A stretch of 64,000 bases of DNA from Streptomyces sp. RPT161 (GTDB taxonomy: Bacteria > Actinomycetota > Actinomycetes > Streptomycetales > Streptomycetaceae). Location of the stretch: the NCBI RefSeq assembly GCF_027533845.1, contig NZ_JAPZVN010000007.1, positions 186,001 to 250,000 on the forward strand, written 5' to 3'. Each line of letters starts with the position of its first letter. Position 1 is the first letter of the stretch. Made by a program: the position numbers and the translations under genes. This document shows positions 1-8,830 of this stretch, in pieces. A model generated the notes under the pieces. That model made no database searches. It worked only from the letters and a program-made list of their open reading frames with translations, and was not told the DNA's origin.

Positions 1-444
1 CGCCTCGGCGATCCGGTCCGGCTCCGCCCAGGTCACCTCGGTGCCCAGCAGGCCGGTGGCCAGCAGGTGGTCGGTGCCGCCGTACAGCGGCCTTACCGCG
101 ACCACATGGCCCCTGCCCTCGGCGCGCGCGGCGAGCAGACAGGCGGTGATGGCGGCCATGCCGGAGGAGAACGCCACCGCCTCGGCACAGTGCTCCACCT
201 CGGCCAGCGCCTGCTCGAAGCGGGCGGTCGTCGGATTCCACAACCGCTGGTAGACATGGCTGCCGCCGTCGAACGGCGTGCCGCCGGTCGCCAGTGCCTC
301 GTAGCTTTCACCGCCGATCTCGACGTCCGGCAGCGGATTGGTCGTCGACAAGTCGACGGGCGGCACATGCACGCCCAGCGTGCGCAGGTCCCCGCGTCCG
401 GCGTGTACGGCGGCGGTGTCCGGACGAAGTGCGGTCGGCTGCAT
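1..444 (-). CDS. Cystathionine gamma-synthase/lyase or methionine gamma-lyase family PLP enzyme (3' end outside window)
   Basis: Only the N-terminal 148 residues are present; the gene runs off the left edge. The reading frame opens with ATG at 444 and contains SSGMAAI and RPLYGGT, the PLP phosphate-binding and substrate-pocket motifs of the Cys/Met metabolism (trans-sulfuration) fold-type I enzymes, after the typical VHAG and PPV(D)LSTT start. The PLP lysine lies beyond the edge. Substrate (cystathionine, methionine or homocysteine) cannot be fixed from this fragment. It diverges from an Lrp/AsnC gene, a common arrangement for an amino-acid enzyme and its regulator. Family call is strong, exact reaction uncertain. 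Confidence 0.87.
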   Translation of the reverse strand, partial: MQPTALRPDTAAVHAGRGDLRTLGVHVPPVDLSTTNPLPDVEIGGESYEALATGGTPFDGGSHVYQRLWNPTTARFEQALAEVEHCAEAVAFSSGMAAITACLLAARAEGRGHVVAVRPLYGGTDHLLATGLLGTEVTWAEPDRIAEA

Positions 445-599
445 TGACGGCCCCTATCTGTGATGCGCGGCCTGCGGTGGCTCGTGGCTGGCGCCATGGT
501 GAAGAATCCGATGCCCGAACTGGTGAGTAGCCGCAGATAATTCGCGGACCGGCCGAAGGGCCTTGGCAATGTGCGGTGTCAAGAGTCATTCTCGGCCGT

Positions 600-1079
600 A
601 TGCCGAAGAATCAGCAGGCCGATGACCTCGGGCCGGTCGACCGTTCGATCCTGGACCTGCTGGCCCAGGACGCCCGGATGCCGAACAGCGCCATCGCGGC
701 GGCTGTCGGCGTCGCGCCGTCGACCTGTCTGTCCCGCATCCGCTCACTGCGCGAGCGAGGGGTGATCCGTGGGTTCCGGGCGGAACTCGATCCCGCGGCG
801 CTCGGGCTCGGCATCCAGGCGATGATCTCCGTGCGGCTGCACTCGCACCGCAGGGACCAGGTGGACCGCTTCGTTCGGGAGGTGCCGCGGCTTCCCGGTG
901 TGGTGGAGCTGTTCCATGTCTCCGGGGCAGACGACTACCTGCTGCGGGTGGCGGTGCGGGACTCCGACGCCTTGCGGGACTTCGTGCTCGATCACCTCAC
1001 CACTCACCCGGCGGTGCAGCACACCGAGACCAGCCTGATCTTCGGGCACATACGGGGGCGGCTGCTGCCGCCCGACTGA
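600..1079 (+). CDS. Lrp/AsnC family transcriptional regulator
   Basis: 159 residues from ATG at 600. The N-terminal helix-turn-helix (about residues 10-55, with DRSILDLLAQDAR, AIAAAVGVAPSTCLSRIRSL and GVIRGFRAELDP) is followed by the RAM/AsnC ligand-binding domain (VVELFHVSGADDYLLRVAV, about residues 95-115). Length and order match Lrp-family feast/famine regulators, which bind amino acids as octamers. An in-frame GTG at 576 would add eight residues; the ATG places the conserved N-terminus normally. It diverges from the PLP trans-sulfuration gene, so control of that gene in response to an amino acid is the likely role (inference). Confidence 0.9.
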   Translation: MPKNQQADDLGPVDRSILDLLAQDARMPNSAIAAAVGVAPSTCLSRIRSLRERGVIRGFRAELDPAALGLGIQAMISVRLHSHRRDQVDRFVREVPRLPGVVELFHVSGADDYLLRVAVRDSDALRDFVLDHLTTHPAVQHTETSLIFGHIRGRLLPPD

Positions 1080-1095
1080 CCTGGGTGACCGGGCA

Positions 1096-1160
1096 TTGAC
1101 GTTGACGCTGGGACGCTGGGAAAATCCGCTGTGCGGATTGGGTATTTCGGTTTGCGGAAT
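1096..1160 (+). promoter_or_regulatory. Promoter with palindromic operator upstream of the aldolase-like gene
   Basis: A TTGACG hexamer (1096-1101) is 18 bases from GAAAAT (1120-1125), a plausible sigma70-type pair. The -10 end overlaps an exact palindrome AATCCGC-TGT-GCGGATT (1123-1139), and its half-site TGCGGATT recurs as TGCGGAAT at 1153-1160, two helical turns on. The layout is that of a repressor operator; the cognate regulator is not identified. Confidence 0.5.
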
Positions 1161-1174
1161 CTGGAGGGTGTCGG

Positions 1175-2440
1175 ATGGGCTCGGACGATATGCCGGTGGC
1201 GACCAGCCTGTCGGGGGCGGTACGGGACGGAGTGGCCGCATCCCTCGCCGGGGTCGACGCGGAGCTGGCCCGGCGCTATCCGGGGGATCCCGGCACCCGG
1301 CAGCCGGTGCACACCGTCTACGTGCCTGCCGATGCCTTCGCGGCCGACACCGTGCGGGTCTGGGGGGAGCAGGCGCTGGACCTGCTCGATCGGCATGCGC
1401 CTGATGCCGGGTCCTTCGCCGCGGCGCTCGGGCTGCCCGACGGGCTCGCCGGGCAGGTCTACGAGCGGGTGCGGGGCAAACTGCGCAGCGAGCCCGTCGA
1501 GGATCTGCGGATCGACTTCGAGGACGGGTACGGTCCGCGCTCCGACGCGGAGGAGGACGCCGCCGCGGTCCGCGCGGCGCGGCTGGTGGCCGCCGCGGTC
1601 GCCGACGGGAGTGCGCCGCCGTTCATCGGCATTCGCATGAAGTGCATGGAGGCCGCCGTGCGGGACCGTGGCATCCGCACCCTGGACGTCTTCCTGACCG
1701 GGCTCATGGCGGCCGGCGGGCTGCCGGACGGGCTGGTCCTCACCCTGCCCAAGGTGACCTTTCCCGAGCAGGTCTCCGCGATGGTGCGGCTGTGTGAGGA
1801 GTTCGAGAAGGCGCACGGGCTTGAGGCGGGACGGGTCGGCTTCGAGATCCAGATCGAGACCACCCAGGCGATCCTCGGGCCGGACGGCACCGCGACCGTG
1901 GCGCGGCTGATCGACGCGGCCGAGGGGCGCGCCACCGGGCTGCACTACGGGACGTTCGACTACAGCGCGGCGTGCGGGGTGAGCGCGGCGTACCAGTCCA
2001 TGGACCATCCCGTCGCCGACCATGCCAAGGCCGTGATGCAGGTCGCCGCCGCCGGTACCGGGGTGCGGCTGTCGGACGGTTCCACGAACGTGCTGCCGGT
2101 CGGCGGAAGCGAACAGGTGCGGGCGGCTTGGCAGTTGCACTACGGGTTGGTGCGCAGGTCGCTGGCGCGCGCCTACTACCAGGGGTGGGACATGCATCCG
2201 GGGCACCTGCCGACCCGGTACGCGGCCGTCTACGCCTTCTACCGTGAGGGATTCACGGCCGCGGCGGAGCGGCTCGCCGCGTACGTCGCTCGGGCCTCCG
2301 GTGATGTCATGGACGAGCCCGCTACGGCTCGGGCCCTCAGCGGGTACTTGCTGCGGGGGATCGAGTGCGGGGCCGTCGACCTTGCTGAGGTCACGGCTGT
2401 GGCGGGGGTGGGGCGGGAGGTGCTGCTCGGGTTGCGGTGA
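1175..2440 (+). CDS. DUF6986-like / HpcH-HpaI (CitE-type) aldolase-fold protein
   Basis: 421 residues; ATG preceded by GGAGGG five bases upstream. The TIM-barrel lyase hallmarks are visible: DFEDGYG near residue 114, RMKCME, LTLPKV, and FEIQIET near 229, whose acidic residues correspond to the metal ligands of CitE/HpcH enzymes, then GTFDYSAACGV and a conserved substrate-lid region. These proteins are longer than CitE (about 300) and carry a C-terminal helical extension. In streptomycetes the family is annotated as DUF6986 or a putative aldolase/kinase; no reaction is established that I can name. It stands alone behind its own palindromic promoter and is followed by an empty 277-base gap. Confidence 0.75.
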   Translation: MGSDDMPVATSLSGAVRDGVAASLAGVDAELARRYPGDPGTRQPVHTVYVPADAFAADTVRVWGEQALDLLDRHAPDAGSFAAALGLPDGLAGQVYERVRGKLRSEPVEDLRIDFEDGYGPRSDAEEDAAAVRAARLVAAAVADGSAPPFIGIRMKCMEAAVRDRGIRTLDVFLTGLMAAGGLPDGLVLTLPKVTFPEQVSAMVRLCEEFEKAHGLEAGRVGFEIQIETTQAILGPDGTATVARLIDAAEGRATGLHYGTFDYSAACGVSAAYQSMDHPVADHAKAVMQVAAAGTGVRLSDGSTNVLPVGGSEQVRAAWQLHYGLVRRSLARAYYQGWDMHPGHLPTRYAAVYAFYREGFTAAAERLAAYVARASGDVMDEPATARALSGYLLRGIECGAVDLAEVTAVAGVGREVLLGLR

Positions 2441-2717
2441 GCGGGCTTTCCCGCCCGCCCGCCTGTTGGGCCCGCAGGGGTGCGGCCGCTTGTGGCTCGC
2501 TGCTCCTTGGGCCTCGTATCCGTCACCGACCAGCTGCGGGCGCGGAGGATGGCGTGCCGGGGCGCCCCCGCAGCGACCTCGCGTGTACCGCGAGTGTGAG
2601 GCGGTGGTTGGAGTGAGGAGACGACCCGGCGCGCCTTCGACCTCCAACAGGCTGTGCGCAACGGTGAGATACGGGCGCCGGTGATCGGGTCTGCGGGGAA
2701 ATGCCCTCAACGCACCG

Positions 2718-3797
2718 TCACTGGGGCGGGGGCAGCTCCCCGGACCCCCGGGGAATGAGCCGCCCGGGCAACTCGACGCGTCGGGGCTCCGCCGTCTCCC
2801 CGTCGAGGCGGCGGAACAGCATTTCCGCCGCGGTCCGGCCCAGCCGGGCCGGGTCCTGCGCTATCACCGTGACTCCCGGCCGCAACAGATCCGCGAGTTC
2901 GAAGTCGTCGAAGCCCACCAGCGCGATCGGACGATCGCGCTCGGACAGCACCCGCACCGCGGTGACCGTCACCCGGTTGTTGCCGGAGAACAGTGCGGTG
3001 ATGGCGTCCGGCCCGGACGCCATGCGCTCCAGTTCGGCCCGAACCCGATCCGGCGCGGTGCCGCCCATCGACACCCAGTCCTCGCGCACGGCGAGGCCGT
3101 GCGCGGCCATCGCCTCGCGATAGCCGCGAACGCGTTCGTCCGCGGTGTGGATGTGCGGGCGGTCGCCGATGAAGCCGATTCTCCGGTGACCGTGCGCGAT
3201 CAGGTGGGCCACACCGTCTCTGGCGCCCCCCGCGTTGTCGGTGAGTACCGCGTCCGCGTCGATCCGGCTAGCGGGGCGGTCGACGAAGACAGTGGCGATG
3301 CCCGCGGCGATCTCCGGTTCGAGGTAGCGGTGGTCATCGCTGGCCGGAACGATCACGAGTCCGTCCACCCTGCGGGCGCACAGCGCCAGCGCCAACTCCT
3401 CTTCGCGTTCCGGTACTTCGGCGCTCGATCCGGCGAACAGCAGGCTGCCGTTGGTCCGGGCCACCTCCTCGACAGCGCGGCTCAGCGGGGAGTAGAAGGG
3501 GTCGGCCAGATCCTCCAGGACCAGGCCGATACTGGCTGTGCGGCCCTTGCGCAGGATGCGGGCGCTGTCGTTCCGCCGGAAGCCGAGTGCTTCTATCGCG
3601 GCGCGAACCCGCGACTCGGTGTCGGCGGTGACACCGGGCTCGCCGTTGACGACGCGGGAGACGGTCTTCAGGCCGACGCCCGCCCTGGCGGCCACGTCCT
3701 TCATCGTCGGGCGGCTGCCGTACCGTACGGCGGTGGCGGTGGGGCGGGGGACGTGCTGGGAGTCGGGCACGGGCGGCAGTCCTGTCGTCGAGCGCAC
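2718..3797 (-). CDS. LacI family transcriptional repressor
   Basis: 359 residues from a GTG at 3797; the conserved core begins at PTMKDVAARAGV (residue 31), so an ATG at 3704 is a less likely alternative. The LacI HTH plus hinge (KDVAARAGVGLKTVSRVVNGE) is followed by a periplasmic-binding-protein-like domain (SIGLVLEDLADPFYSPL, DGLVIVPA, VFVDRPA, VGFDDFELADLLRPGVTVIAQDP). Sugar ligand unknown. It diverges from a ROK kinase, and a decayed alpha-galactosidase lies beyond that, so a galactoside or other hexose-derived effector is plausible. A perfect palindrome lies 24 bases upstream of the start, consistent with autoregulation. Confidence 0.92.
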   Translation of the reverse strand: MRSTTGLPPVPDSQHVPRPTATAVRYGSRPTMKDVAARAGVGLKTVSRVVNGEPGVTADTESRVRAAIEALGFRRNDSARILRKGRTASIGLVLEDLADPFYSPLSRAVEEVARTNGSLLFAGSSAEVPEREEELALALCARRVDGLVIVPASDDHRYLEPEIAAGIATVFVDRPASRIDADAVLTDNAGGARDGVAHLIAHGHRRIGFIGDRPHIHTADERVRGYREAMAAHGLAVREDWVSMGGTAPDRVRAELERMASGPDAITALFSGNNRVTVTAVRVLSERDRPIALVGFDDFELADLLRPGVTVIAQDPARLGRTAAEMLFRRLDGETAEPRRVELPGRLIPRGSGELPPPQ

Positions 3798-3818
3798 GGG
3801 GTAACGTGAGCCTAGGGC

Positions 3819-3834
3819 TAGACAACGTTGTCAA
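3819..3834. promoter_or_regulatory. Palindromic LacI-type operator between divergent lacI-like and ROK kinase genes
   Basis: The sequence GACAACGTTGTC (3821-3832) is a perfect 12-base palindrome with the central CG typical of LacI-family operators, and near-symmetry extends two bases to each side. It lies between the repressor start (3797) and the kinase start (3920), so one site could control both directions. Confidence 0.7.
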
Positions 3835-3919
3835 CAAGGGCCAGACTACTCTGGCTCGCCACCGCCCAGGGGTCGCCCCCGTACGGGACGCCAACGTGGA
3901 CAAGGGAGACACCGTACCG

Positions 3920-4915
3920 ATGCACAGCGAAGGCGCCGCAGTGCGGGTCCCGGCCGTCGAAGGGCCGGTCGTGGCCCTCGATATCGGCGGAACGAAGATC
4001 GCGGGAGCGCTGGTCGACAGCACCGGGCGGCTGCTCGTACGCGCTCAGCGGCGCACCCCGGCCGCGGAGGACGGTGAGACGGTGATGCGCGCGGTCGCGG
4101 AGGTGCTGCGCGAGCTGGCCGTCGACCCGTCCTGGGCGCGGGCGAGCGCCGTCGGTATCGGCAGCGCCGGGCCGGTCGATGCCTCGACCGGTACCGTCAG
4201 CCCGGTCAATGTCCCGGGGTGGCGCGGATTCCCGCTGGTCCAGCGGGTCCGGGAGATGACCGGAGAGCTGCCCATCACCCTTTCGGGGGATGGGGTGGCC
4301 ATCGCAGCGGCGGAACACTGGCAGGGCGCCGCCCGCGGCTATGACAACGCGCTGTGCATGGTGGTGTCCACCGGTGTCGGCGGCGGATTCGTACTGGGCG
4401 GTGCGCTGCACCCGGGGCCCACCGGGAACGCGGGGCACATCGGGCACATCAGCGTCGATCTCGACGGGCCGCCGTGCCCCTGCGGTGCGCGCGGCTGCGT
4501 GGAGCGCCTGGCCAGTGGCCCCAACATCGCCCGACGTGCGCTGGAGGAGGGCTGGAAGCCGGAGGACGGCGCCGAACCGACCGCCGCGGCGGTGGCCGCC
4601 TCGGCGCAGGCCGGGGATCCGATAGCCCGCGCCTCCTTCGAGCGGGCCGCGCAGGCGTTGGCCGCCGGGATAGCGGCCTGCGCGACCCTGGTGGAAATCC
4701 AAGTGGTGGTGATCGGCGGGGGAGTGGCGGGGGCCGGTGAGGTGCTGTTCGGTCCGCTTCGCGAACAGTTGCGGCGCTACGCCACGCTGTCCTTCGCCTC
4801 GGGGGTTGAGGTGGTTCCGGCCCAACTGGGCACGGACGCGGGCCTGGTGGGGGCCGCCGCCGCGGCCTACGGTGCGGCGGCGGCGGCAACTGCTGGGGCG
4901 GCGGATGCCGGTTGA
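3920..4915 (+). CDS. ROK family sugar kinase (glucokinase-like)
   Basis: 331 residues from ATG at 3920, with a purine-rich ribosome site (AAGGGAG) upstream; the frame stays open further upstream through the operator, but that part lacks family similarity. Features: ATP-binding DIGGTKIAGALVD near the N-terminus, sugar-binding NAGHIGHISV, and the ROK zinc motif CPCGARGCVE with cysteines at 186, 188 and 193. A second phosphate loop (VVVIGGGVAGAGE) precedes an alanine-rich C-terminus. It phosphorylates glucose or a related hexose with ATP in the cytosol. Divergent from the LacI gene and probably repressed by it. Confidence 0.9.
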   Translation: MHSEGAAVRVPAVEGPVVALDIGGTKIAGALVDSTGRLLVRAQRRTPAAEDGETVMRAVAEVLRELAVDPSWARASAVGIGSAGPVDASTGTVSPVNVPGWRGFPLVQRVREMTGELPITLSGDGVAIAAAEHWQGAARGYDNALCMVVSTGVGGGFVLGGALHPGPTGNAGHIGHISVDLDGPPCPCGARGCVERLASGPNIARRALEEGWKPEDGAEPTAAAVAASAQAGDPIARASFERAAQALAAGIAACATLVEIQVVVIGGGVAGAGEVLFGPLREQLRRYATLSFASGVEVVPAQLGTDAGLVGAAAAAYGAAAAATAGAADAG

Positions 4916-5289
4916 CGTTCGGGGACTCGGCTTCCGGGGGGCGGGGGCTGGCACTCGTCGGCGTTGGAGGCCGGGGTGGCGGGCGCGGGGTTTGCGGAAA
5001 CATCTGAGGCGGCTGCTGGTCGCGGTGCCAGTTTGTCTGGTGTTGATGGGGCGTGGCGCTAACCGCTGTTGGTGCTTGGCTGGTTGATGTCGGTGGTGGC
5101 GTGAGCGCCTACGCCTCTGCGCTGGCGCGCTGGCCGAGCGGGAACTGGCTGCGGCGGCCAGCGTCAGGGCGTGGCGTTCGACGGCGGTGTCCGAGGGGCA
5201 CGTGGCCTGGCAGGTGGGGGCTGGGCGGCGGCCGTTCGGGTGTGTGAAGCGCTGAGTCGTTGGGGTGGCGGCCGCGATGATTGGGCGGT
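4916..5289. other. Gap without a supported gene
   Basis: No frame here has recognisable protein similarity. The stretch sits where the C-terminal half of the adjacent decayed alpha-galactosidase would be expected, but I could not match it to that family, so the missing part appears deleted or decayed beyond recognition. Confidence 0.5.
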
Positions 5290-5914
5290 CGGTGGCCTTC
5301 GGTGCGTCGCGCATCGTGGTGTAGCGGTGCTTGGCGTCCACGCTTTGGGTGTTGCAGTTGTCGTATTTCAGGTAGTCCACTCCCTGGTCGGTGAACTGCC
5401 GTGCGTAGGGGTACTCATGGCCAGAGCGCCTGGGAAGCCTTTGCTGTGGCAGGTCTTTGTGCCCGCGCTGGTGTAGACGTTTGAGTCCCTTGGCGTGCAC
5501 ATAGTCAGCGATTGCCTTGAGGCCGTACGGGAGCTGGGCGGAGTCAGGCGCCCAGTGGCCGTTGGCGTCGCGGTTCGGGACCGCCCAGCACTCGTTGAGG
5601 TTGACCTAGCGGTAACCGGCCACTTTGAGGCCCTTGCTGACGAAGAGGTCAGCGGTGCCCTTGACCATCGCCTCGTTGAGGTAGGGGCCGCCGTGCGTGC
5701 TGTTCCAGTTGTTGAAGCCCATGGGCGGGGTGCGGGCCAGCCCGTTGTTGAGCAGCGGGTTGGGGGTTCTCGCGCGTCGGAGGGGAGGGGGCGGTGGTTT
5801 GGCGCTGGTGGGTTGCGGCGGTGGCGGGGTGGCCAGCCCGGCGGAGCACAACAGGGCTGTGCCCAGCGCCGCCAGGGCTTTGTGGTGTGCGGTGCCGGTG
5901 GCGAGGGGGTGCAT
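5290..5914 (-). pseudogene. Decayed GH27 alpha-galactosidase (N-terminal third only)
   Basis: Reading from ATG 5914, a signal-peptide-like N-terminus (ALAALGTALLCSAGLA) leads to NGLARTPPMGFNNWNST and VSKGLKVAGYR, the opening of glycoside hydrolase family 27. The next codon is TAG at 5606-5608, where the family normally has Tyr (GYRYVN). Beyond it the same frame gives VNLNECWAVPNRDANG and DYVHAKGLK. A shifted stretch follows, encoding VYTSAGTKTC and GFPGAL in another frame, before the first frame returns with VDYLKYDNCN, the catalytic-nucleophile motif. Family resemblance ends after about YTTMRDAPKATDRPI. At least one stop, two compensating small deletions and loss of the C-terminal two-thirds make it non-functional. 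Confidence 0.88.
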
Positions 5915-6234
5915 GGCTGCGGTGTCTCCTTCCGGTCGGTCGACGTGCCGCTGGTGCTGTTGAGCCGACCTGTGAGTGCGTCATGTTCCCGTCAGGCTCG
6001 ATCGGTTACGTTGGATGGTGTTTGGGATTGGTGGGAGGCGGTGAGTGGCGGGTTGTGTTGTGCCGCTTTTGTCTGAGTGGGCGGCGTGCGAGGCTGTTTG
6101 GTGGTGGTGAGTTTCGATGATGGCTGGATGAGGGTGGGCGGCATTGGGTTCCATTGCGGTCTCGCCGCGCCCCGCGCGTTTGCCCGACCGTGCCGCCCGG
6201 GCACTTCTTAGGGGGCTACGGAGGAGGGGGCACC
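5915..6234. other. Gap without a supported gene
   Basis: This holds the upstream region of the dead alpha-galactosidase (minus strand) and the leader of the P-loop/Nudix gene (plus strand). It is less GC-rich and T/G-skewed in its middle (about 5990-6130). A strong GGAGGAGGG ribosome site at 6221-6229 belongs to the next gene. No ORF is supported. Confidence 0.5.
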
Positions 6235-7284
6235 GTGATCGTCTGGCTGAACGGCGCGTTCGGTGCGGGAAAGACCAGCGCCGCCCGCGAACTGATCGAC
6301 CTGATACCCGGAAGCACCCTGTACGACCCCGAACTGATCGGCAGCACACTGCGGTTACTGCTGCCGGAGAAGCGTCTCGGTGAGATCACCGACTACCAGG
6401 AGCTGCCCTCCTGGCGGCGGCTCGTCGTCGACACCGCGGCCGCTTTGCTGATGGAGACCGGCGGGCCGCTGGTGACGCCGATGGCGCTGCTGCGTCAGGA
6501 CTACCGGGACGAGATCTTCGGTGCGCTGGCCGCCCGGGGCATTCCGGTGAGACATGTGCTGCTGCGGGTTGAGGAAACGATCCTGCGGGAGCGCATCGCG
6601 CACCGCGAGGAGGTGCCCGGCGACCCGGAGGCCAGCGCCTCGGTGCGCCGCTGGTGCCTTGACCATCTCGCCGCCTACCGTGCGGCGCTGCCCTGGCTCA
6701 CTCGGGACGCCCATGTCCTCGACGTCGGTGGCGCACCGCCGCGCGAGATCGCGGAGCGCGTCGCGGTCGCCGTGGGAGAGGGCGCTGGCGCCTGTGGCAT
6801 CGTGCAGACGCCCGAGCCGACCCGGGAGACGCTGGCGGCCGGGGTGCTGCTGTTCGACGAACGCGACCGCGTGCTGCTCGTCGACCCAACCTACAAACCA
6901 GGCTGGGAGTTTCCCGGTGGCGTGGTCGAGCGCGGTGAGCCGCCGACGCGGGCCGCGCTGCGCGAGGTCGCCGAGGAACTCGGCGTCGACCTCGGGACCG
7001 GCGCGGGTCTACGGCTGCTCGTTGTCGACTGGGAGCCGCCACGGCCGCCGGGCTTCGGCGGGCTGCGGCTGCTGTTCGACGGCGGCCTGCTGACCGCCAC
7101 CGATGCCGGGCGGCTGCTGCTGCCCGCGGCCGAGTTGCGCGGCTGGCGCTTCGTCACCGAGGACGAGGCGTCCGTTCTGCTGCCGGCCGAGCGGTTCGCC
7201 CGCCTCCACTGGGCGCTACGGGCTCGCGCCCAGGGAAAGGCGATAGACCTCGAAGCGGGCGAACCGATCGCGGCGGTCGACTAG
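6235..7284 (+). CDS. TmrB-like P-loop ATPase fused to a Nudix hydrolase
   Basis: 349 residues from GTG 6235, behind a strong GGAGGAGGG. The N-terminal half begins IVWLNGAFGAGKTSAA (Walker A, residues about 6-14), as in TmrB-type tunicamycin-resistance ATP-binding proteins and related AAA_33 kinases. The C-terminal half contains a full Nudix box (GGVVERGEPPTRAALREVAEELGV pattern, residues about 228-250; G, REVAEE and LGV all present). The Nudix part would hydrolyse a nucleoside-diphosphate-linked substrate; the P-loop part may phosphorylate or bind a related small molecule. A leucine TTA codon at 6355-6357 (residue 41) suggests dependence on the bldA tRNA for translation. Substrate unknown. 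Confidence 0.82.
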   Translation: MIVWLNGAFGAGKTSAARELIDLIPGSTLYDPELIGSTLRLLLPEKRLGEITDYQELPSWRRLVVDTAAALLMETGGPLVTPMALLRQDYRDEIFGALAARGIPVRHVLLRVEETILRERIAHREEVPGDPEASASVRRWCLDHLAAYRAALPWLTRDAHVLDVGGAPPREIAERVAVAVGEGAGACGIVQTPEPTRETLAAGVLLFDERDRVLLVDPTYKPGWEFPGGVVERGEPPTRAALREVAEELGVDLGTGAGLRLLVVDWEPPRPPGFGGLRLLFDGGLLTATDAGRLLLPAAELRGWRFVTEDEASVLLPAERFARLHWALRARAQGKAIDLEAGEPIAAVD

Positions 7285-7327
7285 CTGTCGAACGGCACGA
7301 TTCACCGCTGGACGGTCACCATGCGCT

Positions 7328-8701
7328 TCAGCCGCGCTTGCTGTGTGCGTAGTTGGCCAGGAACAGTGCCTCGGTGAGCGACATCCGCTCCAACTCCTGC
7401 GGTGAGACGCTCTCGTTCACCGCGTGGATCTGGGCCTCCGGCTCGCTCAACCCGATCAGTAGGATCTCCGCCCCGGGGTAGAGCGCGGCCAGGGTGTTGC
7501 ACAGCGGAATCGAGCCGCCCTGCCCGGCGACCTGCATCTCGGTGCCGTCGTAGGCCGCGCGCATCGCCTCCGCCATCGCGGTGTACGCCGGGCTGGAGGT
7601 GTCCGCGCGGAACGGCTGGCCCTCACCGCGCTGGGTGACCTTGACCCGCGCGCCCCACGGTGCCGCCGACCGAAGGTGGGCGCTGAGCGCATCCTGGGCC
7701 TTGCTGGCGTCGGTGCCCGGCGGCACCCGAAGGCTGACCAGGGCACGGGCGCTGGCGTGCACCGACGGGGTGGCGCCCACCACCGGCGGGCAGTCGATTC
7801 CCAGCACGGTGACCGAGGGGCGCGCCCACAGGCGGTCGGCGATGGTGCCGGTACCGACCAGGCCGACACCGTCGAGCACCTTGGCGTCCGCGCGGAACTC
7901 CTCCTCGCCGTACTGCAGCCCCTGCCAACTCGCGTCCGGCTGCAGGCCGTCCACGGTCGTGGAACCGGACTCGTCACGCAGCGAGTCGAGTATCCGGATC
8001 AGCGCGGCGAGCGCGTCGGGCGCGGCGCCACCGAACTGGCCGGAGTGCAGATTGCCTTCCAGCGTCTCGACGCTGACCTCGGCCAGCGTCATCCCGCGCA
8101 GCGTCGCGGTGACGGTGGGCAGCCCGACCCGGAAGTTCCCGGTGTCGCCGATCACGATGGTGTCCGCCGCGAGCAGCTCGGGGTGTGCCTCGGCGTACTG
8201 CTGGAGCCCCCCGGTGCCCTGCTCCTCGGAACCTTCGGCGATCACCTTCACCGAGACCGGGACACCGCCGTGCTCGCGCAGTGCCCGCAGCGCGGTCAGA
8301 TGCATCACCAGACCGCCCTTGCAGTCGGCCGCGCCGCGCCCGTACCAACGGCCGTCGCGTTCGGTGAGCTCGAACGGCGGGCTGATCCACGCTGATTCGT
8401 CCAGAGGCGGCTGCACATCGTAGTGCGCGTACAGCAGGACCGTGGGCGCTCCCTCGGGCCCGGGCAGGAAGCCGTAGACGGACTGGGTGCCGTCCGGGGT
8501 GTCGAGCAGCGCCACGTCCTGGAAGCCTTCCACGCGCAGTGCGTCGGCCACCCAGCGCGCGGCCTTCTCGCACTCGCTCTTGGGGAACTGGCGCGGGTCG
8601 GCGACCGAACGGTAGGAGACCAACTCGGCGAGTTCGGCCCTGGCTCGGGGCATCAGTGCGGCGACCGCCTCGGCGAGTGGGGCGTGCGAGGCCTGCGACA
8701 T
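7328..8701 (-). CDS. M20 family dipeptidase / metallopeptidase
   Basis: 457 residues. ATG at 8701 with AAGGAG upstream fits the family start (ALMPRARAELAELVSYRSVADP). Zinc-site motifs appear in the usual order: YAHYDVQPP (His about 93), GRGAADCKGG (bridging Asp), EGSEEQGT (catalytic Glu pair), IGDTGNF, and the C-terminal IHAVNESV. A dimerisation (lid) domain lies between GLPTVTATLRG and PFRADTSSP. M20 dipeptidases of this type hydrolyse dipeptides such as carnosine-like or cytosolic peptides with two zinc ions. It diverges from the flavoprotein gene at 8831. Confidence 0.92.
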   Translation of the reverse strand: MSQASHAPLAEAVAALMPRARAELAELVSYRSVADPRQFPKSECEKAARWVADALRVEGFQDVALLDTPDGTQSVYGFLPGPEGAPTVLLYAHYDVQPPLDESAWISPPFELTERDGRWYGRGAADCKGGLVMHLTALRALREHGGVPVSVKVIAEGSEEQGTGGLQQYAEAHPELLAADTIVIGDTGNFRVGLPTVTATLRGMTLAEVSVETLEGNLHSGQFGGAAPDALAALIRILDSLRDESGSTTVDGLQPDASWQGLQYGEEEFRADAKVLDGVGLVGTGTIADRLWARPSVTVLGIDCPPVVGATPSVHASARALVSLRVPPGTDASKAQDALSAHLRSAAPWGARVKVTQRGEGQPFRADTSSPAYTAMAEAMRAAYDGTEMQVAGQGGSIPLCNTLAALYPGAEILLIGLSEPEAQIHAVNESVSPQELERMSLTEALFLANYAHSKRG

Positions 8702-8830
8702 GGGCGCTCCTTGTGGGTGCGGTGGTTGGTGGGTGCGGGTGACCGCGCAGCCGATGGTCCCATAGCGGACCAATTCGCGCCGCGCCATAGGATGCGGGAG
8801 ACCGGCAGACGAAGCGGGAGCGGAACACAC

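Noticed and set aside
1004-2710. A 568-codon minus-strand frame
   Set aside because: Antisense to the aldolase-like gene and part of the Lrp gene; Pro/Arg/His-rich without family features.
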